64,000 nt of DNA. Origin: Morchella semilibera. Lineage: Eukaryota; Ascomycota; Pezizomycetes; Pezizales; Morchellaceae. The notes beneath the pieces were generated by a model. It searched no databases, was not told the origin of the DNA, and saw only the letters and a program-made list of their open reading frames with translations. Below are positions 63,014 through 64,000 of this stretch, piece by piece. Where the stretch lies: positions 930,001-994,000 of the forward strand of contig WBVU01000009.1 of NCBI GenBank assembly GCA_009192285.1. Direction: 5' to 3'. Position 1 is the first letter of the stretch. Each line of letters begins with the position of its first letter. The position numbers and the translations under genes are program-made.

Positions 63014-64000
63014 ACTGGTTAAAGCTTATTGGAAGGGGTACAGAAGCCCACATGAAGGAAAGGGGATTAGGAATGGATATTGATATGGGAAAAGGCGTTT
63101 TTGATTTTGACTTTGTCTCCCCAAATAGTGGGATTATTGATGTTAACAAAAAAAGTGAGGGGGATGGGAAGGTTTCTTTTGTTATGAGAGGGCCAAAGGG
63201 GATCCAAGAGGATCGGATAGGTCTTGGCGGAAATGAGTGTTTTATTAGCGGAGAGGGAGGAGATGTGGCAGACGAGGGACTCATGTTGATTAGTCAGGAT
63301 GTGAGCATTAACAAAACTTTACCCGCTTACACTAAGTCCAAACCCCCAACAAGAAAAGAAGAAAAGAAAGAAAAAGAAAAAAGAGAGAAAAAAGAAAAAG
63401 AAGGAGACGAGAAAAATAAAAAACAGGAAAAGGGAGGCAGAGGAAGGGTAGAGATGGAGGAAGTCATAGATGAGTATGACAGGACAAGAAAAATGAGCAA
63501 CACGCAGGGTCGCGCGTTGAGAGAAGGTTGCGGGTGTTGCGCAGAAGGAAATTGCAAGCTGTGGAGGGAATGCAAGGAGGATTGCGTGTGTCTGTGTCCG
63601 GAGCCGCCTGACAATCTGAGAAGGTTTGTCAGGAAAGGAAAGGATCGCTCAGAGCTCGGATTCTGCAAGGATGATGAATGGTGGTATATCGGAACCCAAG
63701 GGACAACAGCAGACGAATTCATTTCAAAAGAGAAAAGGGTACGATGGAAGGAACCACTCGAAGAAATAAGATGGTTTACAAATGAAGAGGAAGTCGCCCT
63801 ATTCAGAATCGATGATCTATTCCTGAAATTAAACACAGGAGCTGAAATGTCACCAAGATGCATACCACAGAGAATCGCATATCAGGAGGAAAGAGAGAGA
63901 ACAGCGGAAGTAAGAATAGCCATCGCACAGGACATGAAATTTTCCAAAGGACCAAAAATCAAACCTCACATTCAGATGCCAGGGGAAACACTACTTCCTA
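62986..64000 (+). CDS. Retroelement ORF3, -1 frame relative to ORF2, open to the window edge
   Basis: The frame is open from 62986 without any stop to position 64000 (338 codons; first ATG at 63052). The likely entry is by -1 slippage at 63004-63010. Contents in order: FDFDFVSPNSGIID and other acidic or glycine-rich sequence; a K/E run (about 63346-63430); a cysteine cluster GCGCCAEGNCKLWRECKEDC and VCLC (63526-63597); a WWYIGTQGTTADEF block; and LFLKLNTGAEMSPRCIP (63820-63873), which resembles a retropepsin active site with Asn in place of the catalytic Asp. Reverse transcriptase motifs are not reached. The role of this spacer between protease and polymerase is unknown. Confidence 0.65.
63004..63010 (+). 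promoter_or_regulatory. -1 frameshift slippery heptamer A_AAA_AAC
   Basis: In the ORF2 frame the codons read TCA AAA AAC TAA, so the heptamer A AAA AAC has exactly the X_XXY_YYZ phasing of known -1 frameshift sites. Slipping back one base makes the next codon CTA at 63010, which is ORF3. The stop codon follows directly. A strong downstream pseudoknot is not obvious by eye. Confidence 0.6.

Larger units (their letters stand above)
59374..64000 (+). mobile_element. Ty3/gypsy-like LTR retroelement, 5' part (continues past right edge)
   Basis: In order the segment contains an LTR, a primer-binding site, a Gag-protease ORF, then two further ORFs each in the next -1 frame. The element leaves the window before reverse transcriptase, RNase H or integrase. 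The long unbroken first ORF (1,005 codons) and third ORF suggest a fairly recent insertion. Assignment to gypsy type rests on the gag-like domain, zinc knuckle and retropepsin order; only the missing polymerase order would settle gypsy versus copia. Confidence 0.75.

Noticed and set aside
62799-63863. Long minus-strand ORFs (161 and 178 codons) opposite the retroelement
   Set aside because: They are antisense shadows of ORF2 and ORF3; their S/F/P-rich sequence mirrors the K/E/G-rich sense strand.

Overview
The window looks like nuclear DNA of a filamentous ascomycete. Genes are interrupted by many short introns (about 43-98 nt, GT..AG, often with a CTAAC-like branch site). The recognisable proteins are fungal in type: a secreted GH5 exo-beta-1,3-glucanase with a Kex2-like site, an F-box/LRR protein, cytosolic PheRS alpha and a SART-1 tri-snRNP protein. 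Only about nine host genes occupy 64 kb; the rest is intergenic DNA rich in homopolymers, short transposon relics and one long Ty3/gypsy-like retroelement. This low density fits a transposon-rich genome such as those of some Pezizomycetes, but the assignment is inference only.

Layout. 1-1500 (-): unidentified secretory-pathway, single-pass membrane protein, cut by the left edge. 1501-3993: simple-sequence DNA. 3994-7691: a GC-rich divergent pair, a SET-domain methyltransferase-like gene (-) and a mitochondrial-type DUF1992/DNAJC28-like gene (+), both carrying single-base frame breaks. 7692-9840: a cluster of tRNA-derived SINE-like elements. 9841-15109: no gene. 15110-17005 (-): 631-aa low-complexity protein. 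17006-25148: no gene, but two Tc1/mariner-type MITEs sit 60 bp apart. 25149-30939 (+): 1,810-aa charged repeat protein in eight exons. 31616-33821 (+): SART-1. 35095-35816 (-): small coiled-coil protein. 36094-36233: another MITE. 41078-42733 (+): F-box/LRR. 45592-47424 (+): PheRS alpha. 47425-56208: no gene. 56209-57889 (+): exo-1,3-glucanase. 59374-64000: the 5' part of an LTR retroelement (LTR, primer-binding site, Gag-protease ORF, then two further ORFs in successive -1 frames) leaving the right edge before any reverse transcriptase.

The most striking observations are: (1) a canonical A_AAA_AAC -1 slippery heptamer directly before the stop of the second retroelement ORF, leading into a long open ORF in exactly the -1 frame; (2) more than 30 copies of the 8-bp palindrome TACATGTA, seen only in non-coding DNA, where about one is expected by chance, with MITEs inserted in or beside it; (3) two families of SINE-like repeats in about 2 kb; (4) repeated one-base frame breaks, some in homopolymers, in three otherwise well-preserved host genes. 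Point 4 suggests either assembly error or recent decay, and it also limits confidence in point 1.

The host genes do not form a pathway; they are ordinary housekeeping or structural genes set far apart.
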